A model generated the notes under the pieces. It saw only the letters and a program-made list of their open reading frames with translations. It was not told the origin of the DNA and ran no database searches. Both the position numbers and the translations under genes were made by a program. Below are positions 19,443-27,257 of a DNA stretch of 27,450 nucleotides, piece after piece. Origin of the DNA: an uncultured Clostridia bacterium (GTDB lineage Bacteria > Bacillota_A > Clostridia > TANB77 > CAG-508); NCBI GenBank assembly GCA_947629855.1, contig CANRFI010000010.1:1-27450 (forward strand), in the 5' to 3' direction. Each line of letters opens with the position of its first letter. The first letter of the stretch is position 1.

Positions 19443-19471
19443 TTTACTTTTACCAATTTTTGCTATATAAT
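19443..19471 (+). promoter_or_regulatory. Promoter of the lysS operon
   Basis: Perfect TATAAT (19466-19471) with TTTACT (19443-19448) 17 bp upstream. Confidence 0.55.
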
Positions 19472-19508
19472 ATACAACGTAAAAATAAAAAAAGAGGAGA
19501 GAAATTTT

Positions 19509-21011
19509 ATGCAACAAAATAATAACGAAAACAATGTAGAAGAATTAGACATAAATCATCTAATGCAAATAAGAAGGGATAAATTAACACAATTACAAGA
19601 GCAAGGAAAAGATCCATATGAAATAACAAAATTTAACAGAACAAACACAGCAGGTGAAATAAAAGCAAATTATGAACAATTTGAACAAAAAGATGTAACA
19701 GTAGCTGGAAGAATCATTGCAAAAAGAATAATGGGAAAAGCGTCTTTTTGTACAATTCAAGACAGTGATGAAAAAATTCAAAGCTATGTAAGTATCAACG
19801 ATTTAGGAGAAGAAAGTTATAAAGAATTTAAAACATGGGACATAGGAGACTTTATTGGAATTACTGGTTTTGTATTTAAAACAAGAACAGAAGAAATTTC
19901 TATACACGCAAAAGAAGTAACTTTACTTTCTAAATCTTTAAGACCACTACCAGAAAAATTTCACGGATTAAAAGATATAGATTTAAGATATCGTCAAAGA
20001 TATGTAGACTTAATTATAAATCCTGAAGTAAAGAAAACATTTCAAATGAGAAGTCAAATAATTTCTGAAATCAGAAAAATATTAGATGAAAAAGGATATC
20101 TAGAAGTAGATACACCAATGTTAAACACAATATCTGGAGGAGCAACAGCAAAGCCATTTATTACACATCATAATGCATTAAACATTGATATGTATTTAAG
20201 AATTGCAACTGAATTAAACTTAAAAAGACTAATTGTTGGTGGATATGATAAAGTATATGAAATGGGAAGAATTTTTAGAAATGAAGGTATGGATATACGT
20301 CATAATCCAGAATTCACAACAATCGAATTATATGAAGCTTATAGCGATTATCACAATATGATGGACATAGTAGAAGAATTATTCTCAAAGTGTGCAATTA
20401 AAGTATTAGGAACAACAAAAATAACATATCAAGGTCAAGAAATTGACTTAACACCTGGTTGGAAAAAAATTAGTATGATTGATTCTATAAAAGAAGTAAC
20501 AGGAATTGACTTTAACCAAATAAATTCAGATGAAGAAGCAATAAAACTTGCAAAAGAAAGAAATATTGAAATACCAGATAAAACAAAAGAGACAAGAGGA
20601 GATATAATTAGTTTATTCTTTGATGAATACGTTGAAAAAACTCTAATTCAGCCTACTTTTGTATATGACTATCCAATTGAAATTTCACCACTTGCTAAGA
20701 AAAAGAAAGAAGATAAAAGGTTAACAGAAAGATTTGAAGTATTTATTGGAGGACGTGAATATGGAAATGCATTTTCAGAACTAAATGACCCAATTGATCA
20801 ATATGAAAGATTTAAAAAACAAGTAGAAGCAAGAGAAGCAGGAGATGAAGAAGCAGGAATGATGGATGAAGACTTTATCCAAGCATTAGAAATTGGAATG
20901 CCTCCAACAGGTGGATTAGGAATAGGAATTGATAGATTAGTAATGTTACTAACAGACAGTAGTTCCATAAGAGATGTATTATTGTTTCCAACAATGAAAC
21001 CTTTACTATAG
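19509..21011 (+). CDS. lysS: Lysyl-tRNA synthetase, class II
   Basis: Charges tRNA-Lys. 500 aa, full length. N-terminal OB-fold anticodon-binding domain ([20 protein letters not shown]), then the catalytic core with [19 protein letters not shown], motif 2 [51 protein letters not shown] and motif 3 [21 protein letters not shown] precedes ATG 19509. The frame is intact across many glycines, so shift sites are not spread evenly over genes. First gene of a run reaching recG. Confidence 0.97.
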   Translation: MQQNNNENNVEELDINHLMQIRRDKLTQLQEQGKDPYEITKFNRTNTAGEIKANYEQFEQKDVTVAGRIIAKRIMGKASFCTIQDSDEKIQSYVSINDLGEESYKEFKTWDIGDFIGITGFVFKTRTEEISIHAKEVTLLSKSLRPLPEKFHGLKDIDLRYRQRYVDLIINPEVKKTFQMRSQIISEIRKILDEKGYLEVDTPMLNTISGGATAKPFITHHNALNIDMYLRIATELNLKRLIVGGYDKVYEMGRIFRNEGMDIRHNPEFTTIELYEAYSDYHNMMDIVEELFSKCAIKVLGTTKITYQGQEIDLTPGWKKISMIDSIKEVTGIDFNQINSDEEAIKLAKERNIEIPDKTKETRGDIISLFFDEYVEKTLIQPTFVYDYPIEISPLAKKKKEDKRLTERFEVFIGGREYGNAFSELNDPIDQYERFKKQVEAREAGDEEAGMMDEDFIQALEIGMPPTGGLGIGIDRLVMLLTDSSSIRDVLLFPTMKPLL

Positions 21012-21043
21012 ATAAGATTTTAAAATAAGGAGAATAAATAAAA

Positions 21044-21784
21044 ATGTTTAATTTTTCATTTGATAGAAGAACAATTTATATAATTATAATAATATTATTG
21101 TTATTTGCCTTAGCACAATATATAACTAATCCAAGATCACTAATAGGATTAGTAATGAGTATACCAGGAGTATTAATTGCAATTACTTTCCACGAATTTG
21201 CACATGGATATGCTGCATACAAATTAGGAGATAACACAGCAAAAATGGAAGGAAGACTAAATTTAAATCCGCTTAGTCATATAGACCCAATAGGAGGGCT
21301 AATGTTATTAGTAGCAGGATTTGGATGGGGAAAACCAGTACACGTAAATCCTAGTAATTACACAAGAAAGTATTCAATGGAAAAAGGAGAAGCAATAGTA
21401 TCTGTTGCAGGACCTGCAATGAACATATTATTAGCAATTGTATTTACATTAATTTACTATGCAATATATAAATTTGCAGGTATGGCATTTATGAGTTCTA
21501 CAGTTGGTTATATTATAATGATGTTAATTCAATATACAATTGCAATTAATATAGGGTTAGGAATTTTTAATTTAATACCTTTACCACCATTGGACGGATC
21601 TAAAATTATTATGCCATTTTTACCATATAATGCAAAAGAATGGTTTAGAAATAATGAGCAAATATTTTACATTATATTTGTAGTAATTTGGATAACAGGA
21701 ATAGCAAGTACAATAATTTCACCAGTAATAAATGCAGTATCAAATGGAATAATGAGTTTAGGAAGATTAATATTTGGACTATAA
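21044..21784 (+). CDS. Site-2 protease family (M50) membrane protein
   Basis: Polytopic membrane metalloprotease of the Rv2869c/YwhC-like S2P group, 246 aa. The zinc motif HEFAH (in ITFHEFAHGYAAYKLGD) follows a hydrophobic N-terminus, and the third zinc ligand lies in PLPPLDGSK. Other conserved parts: NPLSHIDPIGGL, FGWGKPVHVNP, SVAGPAMNILLA. Usual roles are intramembrane proteolysis of regulators or signal-peptide remnants; the substrate is unknown. AAGGAG lies upstream of ATG 21044; tsaD starts 14 bases after its stop. Confidence 0.92.
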   Translation: MFNFSFDRRTIYIIIIILLLFALAQYITNPRSLIGLVMSIPGVLIAITFHEFAHGYAAYKLGDNTAKMEGRLNLNPLSHIDPIGGLMLLVAGFGWGKPVHVNPSNYTRKYSMEKGEAIVSVAGPAMNILLAIVFTLIYYAIYKFAGMAFMSSTVGYIIMMLIQYTIAINIGLGIFNLIPLPPLDGSKIIMPFLPYNAKEWFRNNEQIFYIIFVVIWITGIASTIISPVINAVSNGIMSLGRLIFGL

Positions 21785-21797
21785 AAAGGAGTAAATA

Positions 21798-22806
21798 GTG
21801 AAAAAAGATATTATAACAATGCGGAATTGAAACAAGCTGTGATGAAACCTCTGTAGCTATTGTAAAAAATGGTAGAGAGGTTCTTTCTAATATTATAGAT
21901 ACGCAAATTCCAATTCACGAAAAATATGGTGGAGTAGTACCAGAAATAGCATCAAGAAATCATATTGAAGCAATCTCAAGAGTAACAAAAAAAACTTTAA
22001 ATGAAGCTAATATAAAACTAAACCAAATTGATGCAATTACACCAACTTATGGACCAGGCTTGGTAGGAGCTCTATTAGTAGGTGTTTCTTATGCTAAAGC
22101 ATTAGCTTTTGCAAATAAAATATCATTAGTAGGAGTTAACCATATTCAAGGACATATTGCAGCAAATTATATTACTTATCCTGAATTAAAGCCACCATTT
22201 TTATGTATTATGATGTCAGGTGGTAATACACAAATTGTTCATGTAAAAGATTATACAGAATTTGAAGTGCTTCGGAAAAACAAGAGATGATGCAATTCGG
22301 AGAAGCATTTGACAAAGTAGCAAGAGTAGTAGGGCTTCGGATATCCTGGAGGTCCAAAAGTGGATAAACTAGCAAAAGAAGGACAAGCAAATATTGAACT
22401 TCCAAGAACTCACTTTGAAGATGATAGCTTAGACTTTAGTTTTAGCGGAATTAAAACAGCAATTATAAATTTACATCACAAAAAACCAGAAATAAGTAAG
22501 CAAGATTTGTGTGCTAGTTTTCAAAAAACAATAACAGAAACATTAATGGAAAATGTAAAAAAAGCAATTTCTAGAACAGGTATAAAAACTGTAGCATTAG
22601 CAGGAGGAGTATCAGCTAATTCTTATATTAGAAAAGAATTTATGAGATTAGAAGAAAAACAAATTAAGATTTATATGCCAGAATTAAAATTATGTACCGA
22701 TAATGCAGCAATGATAGCATCAGCCGGTTACTATAATTATATAGCAGGATATAGAAGTGACTTAAAATTAAATGCTATACCAAATTTAAAATTAAATGAA
22801 AAATAA
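21798..22806 (+). CDS. tsaD: tRNA N6-threonylcarbamoyladenosine synthase subunit TsaD, four CGG +1 frameshift sites
   Basis: Catalytic subunit of the t6A37 complex (with TsaB, TsaE), acting on tRNAs that read ANN codons. The frame breaks at C21822, C22273, C22298 and C22338. Removing four Cs yields 334 aa, normal length: [49 protein letters not shown], the metal-binding [91 protein letters not shown] (dashes are shift points). Each restored glycine is at an invariant or near-invariant position. GTG 21798, with AAGGAG seven bases upstream, is the best start. Three sites fall within 66 bases, so per-site efficiency must be high. Confidence 0.94.
21822..21824 (+). other. +1 frameshift site, tsaD site 1
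   Basis: ATG-CGG-AAT-TGA in the zero frame, eight codons after the start; skipping C21822 gives Met8-Gly9-Ile-Glu-Thr-Ser. The internal ATG just before it could also be an alternative start, but that does not remove the shift. Confidence 0.9.
22273..22275 (+). other. +1 frameshift site, tsaD site 2
   Basis: CTT-CGG-A; skipping C22273 gives Leu158-Gly159-Lys-Thr-Arg-Asp-Asp. Confidence 0.94.
22298..22300 (+). other. +1 frameshift site, tsaD site 3
   Basis: ATT-CGG-A; skipping C22298 gives Ile166-Gly167-Glu-Ala-Phe-Asp-Lys, only eight codons after site 2. Confidence 0.94.
22338..22340 (+). other. +1 frameshift site, tsaD site 4
   Basis: CTT-CGG-A; skipping C22338 gives Leu179-Gly180-Tyr-Pro-Gly-Gly-Pro, thirteen codons after site 3. 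Confidence 0.94.
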
Positions 22807-22818
22807 GGAGAATAAAAA

Positions 22819-23526
22819 ATGTCAATCTATACAATAGGAGATTTACATTTGTCTTTTAATGAAGAAAAACCAATGAGCATATTTGGAGAAAATTGGGAAG
22901 GACATCAAGAAAAGATAAAATTAAATTGGATAGAAAAAGTAAAAAAAGAAGATTTAGTAATATTACCAGGTGATTTTTCTTGGGCTACATATTTAAAAGA
23001 TACCTATGAAGATTTTTATTATTTGAATGAATTACCTGGAAAGAAGCTAATGTTAAAAGGAAATCACGATTATTGGTGGACAACTGTAACTAGTATGAAA
23101 AAATTTTTAAAAGAAAATGAATTCAATACTATTGATTTTCTTTACAATTCAGCATATAAATTTGAAAACTATATAATAGCAGGTACAAGAGGTTGGGGAC
23201 AAAAGGAAGAAGGAGAGGATAAAAAATTATTAAATAGAGAATTAATGAGATTAGAATTATCATTAAAAAAAGCAAAAGAATTAAACCCAAACAATGAAAA
23301 TGAAATTCTTGTATTTATGCATTATCCTCCTATTACTAAACAAAATATCCAAAATAATGAAACACCTGAATTTACACAAATTATGAAAAAATATAATGTA
23401 AAAAGATGTTATTATGGACATTTACATAGTATAGCAATTCAAGAAGCGGTGGAAGGAAATTATGAAGGAATTGAATTTAAGCTAGTAAGTGCAGATGGAT
23501 TAAATTTCAAATTATTAAAAATATAG
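22819..23526 (+). CDS. Calcineurin-like metallophosphoesterase
   Basis: 235-aa member of the calcineurin-like phosphoesterase superfamily (YkuE/UPF-type, unknown substrate). Metal-ligand motifs in order: GDLHLS (residues 7-12), LPGDFSWA, LKGNHDYWW, FMHYPP and YGHLHS. No signal peptide, so cytoplasmic. Starts 12 bases after tsaD with AAGGAG before ATG 22819 and is followed 30 bases later by recG, so it is co-transcribed. No in-frame CGG. Confidence 0.92.
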   Translation: MSIYTIGDLHLSFNEEKPMSIFGENWEGHQEKIKLNWIEKVKKEDLVILPGDFSWATYLKDTYEDFYYLNELPGKKLMLKGNHDYWWTTVTSMKKFLKENEFNTIDFLYNSAYKFENYIIAGTRGWGQKEEGEDKKLLNRELMRLELSLKKAKELNPNNENEILVFMHYPPITKQNIQNNETPEFTQIMKKYNVKRCYYGHLHSIAIQEAVEGNYEGIEFKLVSADGLNFKLLKI

Positions 23527-23556
23527 AAAGATTATTTATCTTTCAAGGAGAAAAAA

Positions 23557-25599
23557 ATGGATTTAGATAAAGAAATAAAATATGTAAAAGGTGTTGGACC
23601 CAATCGAGCAGAACTATTAAATCGATTGGGAATATTTACATTAAAAGATTTAATAACTTATTATCCAAGAGCATATGAAGATAGAAGTAAAATAAAAAGT
23701 ATACAAGAGTGTGTAAATGGTGAAGATGCTTTAATAGAAGTAGTTGCCTGTGACAAGCTTTCAGATGTAAGGTTAAAAGGAAAAACTATGCAAAAGCTAT
23801 CAGTTAGAGATGAAACAGGAGTAGCCACAATTATGTGGTTTAATCAAAGCTACTTAAAAACTAAATTTGAAATTGGTCAAAAATATAAATTTTATGGAAG
23901 AATTACAAATAATTTTGGAAAAGTAACAATGACTTCTCCTGTATTTGATGAAGAAAATGGAAATTTTAATACCGGAAAAATAATTCCACTTTATCCATTA
24001 ACTTATAAATTATCACAAAACATATTAAGAAGAATTATGGAAAATGGACTACTAGAAGTGGAGGGTAAATTAAACGAAACATTGCCTAAATATTTATTAG
24101 AACAGTATAATTTAGAAGGAATTAATGAAGCTATAAAAAAAATTCATTTTCCTATAGAATTAAAAGACTTTAATATGGCAAGAAAAAGATTAGTATTTGA
24201 AGAATTATTATCAACGCAACTTGCTTTATTACAAATAAAAAATAATATTATGAATGAAAAAGACGGAATTGAATTTAGCAAAGAAGCAAAAATGTCAGAT
24301 GTAATAAATGAATTACCATTTAAATTAACAAAAGCTCAACTAAGAGTGTTAGAAGAAATTGACCGTGATATGGAATCTAAAAAATCTATGAATAGATTAC
24401 TACAAGGAGATGTTGGTTCTGGAAAGACTGTAGTTGCTATGTGTGCTACATATAAAGCAGTAAAATGTGGATATCAAGCAGCAATTATGGCACCAACTGC
24501 AATATTAGCAAGACAACATTTAGATAATTTTCAAAAAATTTTAAAAAACTTAAATATTAGATGTGAACTTTTAGTATCTGGAATATCAAAAAAGAAAAAA
24601 GAAGAATTGCTAGAAAAATTAGTAAATGGTGAAATTGATATTTTAATTGGAACACATGCAATTATAGAAGAAAATGTTCAGTTCAAAAATTTAGGCTTAG
24701 TTATAACTGATGAACAACATAGATTTGGAGTAAAACAAAGGACAAAAATTGCAAATAAAGGAGAAAACCCTGATGTTTTAGTTATGACAGCAACGCCTAT
24801 TCCAAGAACTTTAGCATTGATTTTATATGGAGATTTAGATATTTCTATAATTGATGAATTACCACCAAACAGAAAAAAAGTAGAAACCTTTGCAGTAAGG
24901 AAAAATATGACGGAAAGAGTGAATAATTTTATCGAAAAACAAATAAAAGAAGGACATCAAGCATATATAGTATGCCCTTTAGTAGAAGAAAATGAAGAAT
25001 TAGATTTGAAATCTGTAGAAAAACTATATAAAACTTATAAAACGGATATATTTCCACAATACAGAGTTGAATATATTAATGGAAAGATGAGACCTAATGA
25101 AAAAGATTCTATTATGGAAAAGTTTAAATCAGGTAAAATAGACATTTTAATTTCTACAACTGTAATAGAAGTTGGCGTTGATGTACCTAATAGCAATATT
25201 ATGGTAATTGAAAATGCTGAAAGATTTGGATTAGCACAATTACATCAATTAAGGGGTAGAGTAGGAAGAGGAGAACATCAGTCTTACTGTATATTAAAAT
25301 ATGAAGGGAAAAGCGAAACAGTAAGAGAAAGAATGAAAGTTATGTGTGAAACAAATGATGGATTTATAATATCTGAAAAAGATTTAGAGCTAAGAGGTTC
25401 TGGAGATTTCTTTGGAACTATGCAACACGGATTGCCAGAATTTAAGATTGCTAATTTATTTGAAGATATGCCAATTTTAAAAATGGTGCAAAGTGTAGCA
25501 ATTAAAATTATTTCAGAAGATCCAAAACTAGAAAAAAATGAAAACAATCTATTAAAAGAACTAATTAAAGATAAATTTAGAAATAGAATTGAAATATAA
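23557..25599 (+). CDS. recG: ATP-dependent DNA helicase RecG
   Basis: Branch-migrating helicase that remodels stalled forks and Holliday junctions. 680 aa, full length. N-terminal wedge/OB domain (KYVKGVGPNRAELLNRLGI, DLITYYPRAYEDRS, GRITNNFGKVTM), helicase motifs: Walker A GDVGSGKT (about residue 287), APTAILARQH, DEQH box in VITDEQHRFGV, TATPIPRT, then STTVIEVGVDVPN and QLRGRVGRG, and the C-terminal ERMKVMCETNDGF. AAGGAG precedes ATG 23557. Several zero-frame-shifted CGG trinucleotides occur (for example ACC-GGA) but none in frame. Confidence 0.97.
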   Translation: MDLDKEIKYVKGVGPNRAELLNRLGIFTLKDLITYYPRAYEDRSKIKSIQECVNGEDALIEVVACDKLSDVRLKGKTMQKLSVRDETGVATIMWFNQSYLKTKFEIGQKYKFYGRITNNFGKVTMTSPVFDEENGNFNTGKIIPLYPLTYKLSQNILRRIMENGLLEVEGKLNETLPKYLLEQYNLEGINEAIKKIHFPIELKDFNMARKRLVFEELLSTQLALLQIKNNIMNEKDGIEFSKEAKMSDVINELPFKLTKAQLRVLEEIDRDMESKKSMNRLLQGDVGSGKTVVAMCATYKAVKCGYQAAIMAPTAILARQHLDNFQKILKNLNIRCELLVSGISKKKKEELLEKLVNGEIDILIGTHAIIEENVQFKNLGLVITDEQHRFGVKQRTKIANKGENPDVLVMTATPIPRTLALILYGDLDISIIDELPPNRKKVETFAVRKNMTERVNNFIEKQIKEGHQAYIVCPLVEENEELDLKSVEKLYKTYKTDIFPQYRVEYINGKMRPNEKDSIMEKFKSGKIDILISTTVIEVGVDVPNSNIMVIENAERFGLAQLHQLRGRVGRGEHQSYCILKYEGKSETVRERMKVMCETNDGFIISEKDLELRGSGDFFGTMQHGLPEFKIANLFEDMPILKMVQSVAIKIISEDPKLEKNENNLLKELIKDKFRNRIEI

Positions 25600-25656
25600 T
25601 TTTGTAAAATTAAATTATAAAGTCATATAAGAAAAAGCATATAATGTATACAAAAT

Positions 25657-25685
25657 TTGAAATATTATGTAAAATGTGATATAAT
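25657..25685 (+). promoter_or_regulatory. Promoter of the Spo0A-like gene
   Basis: TTGAAA (25657-25662), 17-bp spacer, perfect TATAAT (25680-25685); leader of about 70 bases. Confidence 0.7.
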
Positions 25686-25762
25686 TATAGTAGTGCCATA
25701 ATAGGCTATGTAACTTGTAAATAGGGCGAATGCTCTGAAACAAAGGAAAAAGGAGAGGCAAT

Positions 25763-26215
25763 ATGAGAAGTAAAAAAAGCAACAAAAGAGAACGGAGAAG
25801 TTTAACAAGGTATCGTGAATATCAACTGAGGGAAAATTTGGAGGAAAGTGGCTATCGTTATCAGCCTAATAGTTCCTCAATATCATATGCAGAGTTCATA
25901 GTTCATCAGTTTCAATGCTATCATGGAGAGACACAGTTGGTTGGAGTCCAGGCCTTGAAAGAAGCAATTATGTTTTTGAAGACATATGAAGCAATCTTTG
26001 TAGGCAATTATCATCCAAGGACAATTTACTACTTAGCTCTAAAAGTAGCATTGAGAAAAGTAGGGGGACAGAGATTTATCGATTTAAATGAAAACCCCAG
26101 CATTATCAAAAATACTAATGACGTAGAACAGGCTATAAGAGAAGCCTTAAGAGCATCCAATATTACGACCGAAGTTGATACTTTCATTATGCACTCCGTA
26201 CCCCTATGCAGATAA
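25763..26215 (+). CDS. Stand-alone Spo0A C-terminal-like DNA-binding protein
   Basis: 150-aa protein whose middle and C-terminal part resembles the Spo0A effector domain: GVQALKEAIMFLKTYEAIF lines up with its GYQYLREAI helix, and NDVEQAIREALRAS with its recognition-region VERAIRHAI. No receiver domain is present; the first ~45 residues are basic and polar. GGAGAG precedes ATG 25763, with its own promoter and terminator. Codon use is less AT-biased (AGG, GTC, GCC, CTG), suggesting transfer. Codon 11 (25793-25795) is CGG, the only in-frame CGG outside the shift sites; if CGG causes +1 shifting, the product ends at TAA 25803-25805 after 13 residues. Family assignment is by motif only. Confidence 0.7.
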   Translation: MRSKKSNKRERRSLTRYREYQLRENLEESGYRYQPNSSSISYAEFIVHQFQCYHGETQLVGVQALKEAIMFLKTYEAIFVGNYHPRTIYYLALKVALRKVGGQRFIDLNENPSIIKNTNDVEQAIREALRASNITTEVDTFIMHSVPLCR

Positions 26216-26230
26216 GCATAGGGGTTTTTC
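26200..26230 (+). terminator. Terminator overlapping the end of the Spo0A-like gene
   Basis: A perfect 10-bp stem, ACCCCTATGC (26200-26209) with GCATAGGGGT (26216-26225), 6-base loop, then TTTT. The gene's stop codon lies in the loop. Confidence 0.9.
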
Positions 26231-26259
26231 TTGACTTTTTCCATAGAAAATAGTATCAT
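26231..26259 (+). promoter_or_regulatory. Promoter of the small membrane protein gene
   Basis: TTGACT (26231-26236), 17-bp spacer, TATCAT (26254-26259), immediately after the preceding terminator. Confidence 0.6.
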
Positions 26260-26292
26260 TAAAATGTAGAAATAAAAAGGATGTTGATAGAA

Positions 26293-26481
26293 ATGTGGCA
26301 AATTATTATAAGATTAATTGGTATAATAATAGTATTATTAGGAGTTATACTTATTTATGATGCAAGAATTTTAACAAAAAAATTCTTTGGATTTGGTGAC
26401 CAAAATGAAGCATCTAATGGGCTAAAAATTCTAGGCTTTATTGTTGCAATTGTTGGAGGATTAATTCTATATTTTGTATAA
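26293..26481 (+). CDS. Small two-helix membrane protein
   Basis: About 62 aa from ATG 26293 (an ATG at 26281 lies on the AAAGGA ribosome site). Two hydrophobic segments, IIIRLIGIIIVLLGVILIY and LGFIVAIVGGLILYFV, are separated by a polar loop KKFFGFGDQNEASNGLK. Function unknown. It has its own promoter, and its codon use matches the host. Confidence 0.7.
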   Translation: MWQIIIRLIGIIIVLLGVILIYDARILTKKFFGFGDQNEASNGLKILGFIVAIVGGLILYFV

Positions 26482-26488
26482 AAATCCC

Positions 26489-26518
26489 TTGACAAAGCAA
26501 ATAAAAATATGCTAATAT
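26489..26518 (+). promoter_or_regulatory. Promoter of the tRNA-Leu transcript
   Basis: Perfect TTGACA (26489-26494), 18-bp spacer ending in TG, TAATAT (26513-26518). Transcription would run through two 93-base repeats into the tRNA. Confidence 0.7.
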
Positions 26519-26553
26519 AATGTATGTGTATATTTTATTAATTCATTATAAAT

Positions 26554-26646
26554 GCGGATGTGGTGGAATTTGCTGAGATTGTTAGAGCTTCGCTCGTTAC
26601 AATGTCAGTATATGTAGCCAAATAAAATATATAATTTATTATAAAT
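26554..26646 (+). repeat. tRNA-Leu-derived tandem repeat, copy 1
   Basis: 93-base unit beginning like the tRNA (GCGGATGTGG, with one T/C change in the following bases) and then diverging. It contains a hairpin, ATTGT..GAGC-TTC-GCTC..ACAAT. It has no anticodon arm, T arm or 3' acceptor strand, so it is not a tRNA. Confidence 0.8.
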
Positions 26647-26739
26647 GCGGATGTGGCGGAATTTGCTGAGATTGTTAGAGCTTCGCTCGTTACAATGTCA
26701 GTATATGTAGCCAAATAAAATATATAATTTATTATAAAT
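26647..26739 (+). repeat. tRNA-Leu-derived tandem repeat, copy 2
   Basis: Differs from copy 1 at a single base. Its first 17 bases are identical to the true tRNA-Leu that starts exactly 93 bases later, so the tRNA is in register with the array. Confidence 0.8.
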
Positions 26740-26822
26740 GCGGATGTGGCGGAATTGGTAGACGCGCTGGTCTTAGGAACCAGTGCCTGTGCGTGGGGGT
26801 TCGAGTCCCTTCATCCGCACCA
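26740..26822 (+). tRNA. tRNA-Leu(UAG)
   Basis: Acceptor GCGGATG with CATCCGC, anticodon stem CTGGT/ACCAG, loop CTTAGGA with anticodon TAG (26774-26776), a long variable arm typical of Leu, T arm GGGG-TTCGAGT-CCC, encoded CCA. It reads CUN. G36-G37 is the TrmD recognition sequence, and this tRNA probably reads the CTT codon found before four of the CGG shift sites. Confidence 0.95.
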
Positions 26823-26859
26823 ACGACGTATCTGTTCGAACTAATAGAGCAGATATATA

Positions 26860-26893
26860 AATATCATCCTGAAAAAGGATGATATTTTTTTAT
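26860..26893 (+). terminator. Terminator after tRNA-Leu
   Basis: AATATCATCCT (26860-26870) pairs with AGGATGATATT (26876-26886), followed by a run of T residues. Confidence 0.9.
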
Positions 26894-27210
26894 TAGTTTT
26901 TTTCAGTATATATTACATTATCCCCCGAGTTTTGTACCATTGGTCAAAACTCATAGGGGAGAATGATTTAGTTAAGTACACTAAATAATTTGTTTTATTT
27001 CGGTTTATTATTGTGTCTTTCAGTAGGTAGTAAGAAATTGACCAATTGGAACTATTATATAACTTTCTAACGAAAGTATCTAACCCACTATGACACTTTC
27101 AAAACTTCGTTTTGCAAAGATGTCGTGGTCTCCTTTGCTCGAGGGCTCATAAATTTTTAACCAATCTAGACATTTTAAGAATATGTCAAGAAATATAAGA
27201 CATGTTAATG
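26894..27210. other. Gene-free region with several strong hairpins
   Basis: No convincing open frame. Hairpins: TCCCC/GGGGA plus GAGTTTTG/CAAAACTC plus ACC/GGT (26921-26960); ACTTTC/GAAAGT (27062-27077); GACA-CTTT-CAAAAC with GTTTTG-AAAG-TGTC (27092-27124). TTGACCAATTGG (27038-27049) is nearly complementary to CCATTGGTCAA in the first hairpin, allowing long-range pairing. It could be a structured RNA or the remains of a mobile element; I do not recognise the family. Confidence 0.5.
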
Positions 27211-27239
27211 TTGAAAAATATTGAATTTATTGTTATACT
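27211..27239 (+). promoter_or_regulatory. Promoter of the HAD-family gene
   Basis: TTGAAA (27211-27216), 17-bp spacer, TATACT (27234-27239). Confidence 0.6.
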
Positions 27240-27257
27240 ATCAATAAGGAGAAAAAC

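Noticed and set aside
26554..26739. The two 93-base repeats as additional tRNA-Leu genes
   Set aside because: They lack the anticodon stem, T arm and the 3' acceptor strand; only the first 17 bases match.
26740..27210. A genomic island attached at the tRNA-Leu 3' end
   Set aside because: No integrase gene and no second copy of the tRNA 3' end were found in the window, though the window stops soon after.
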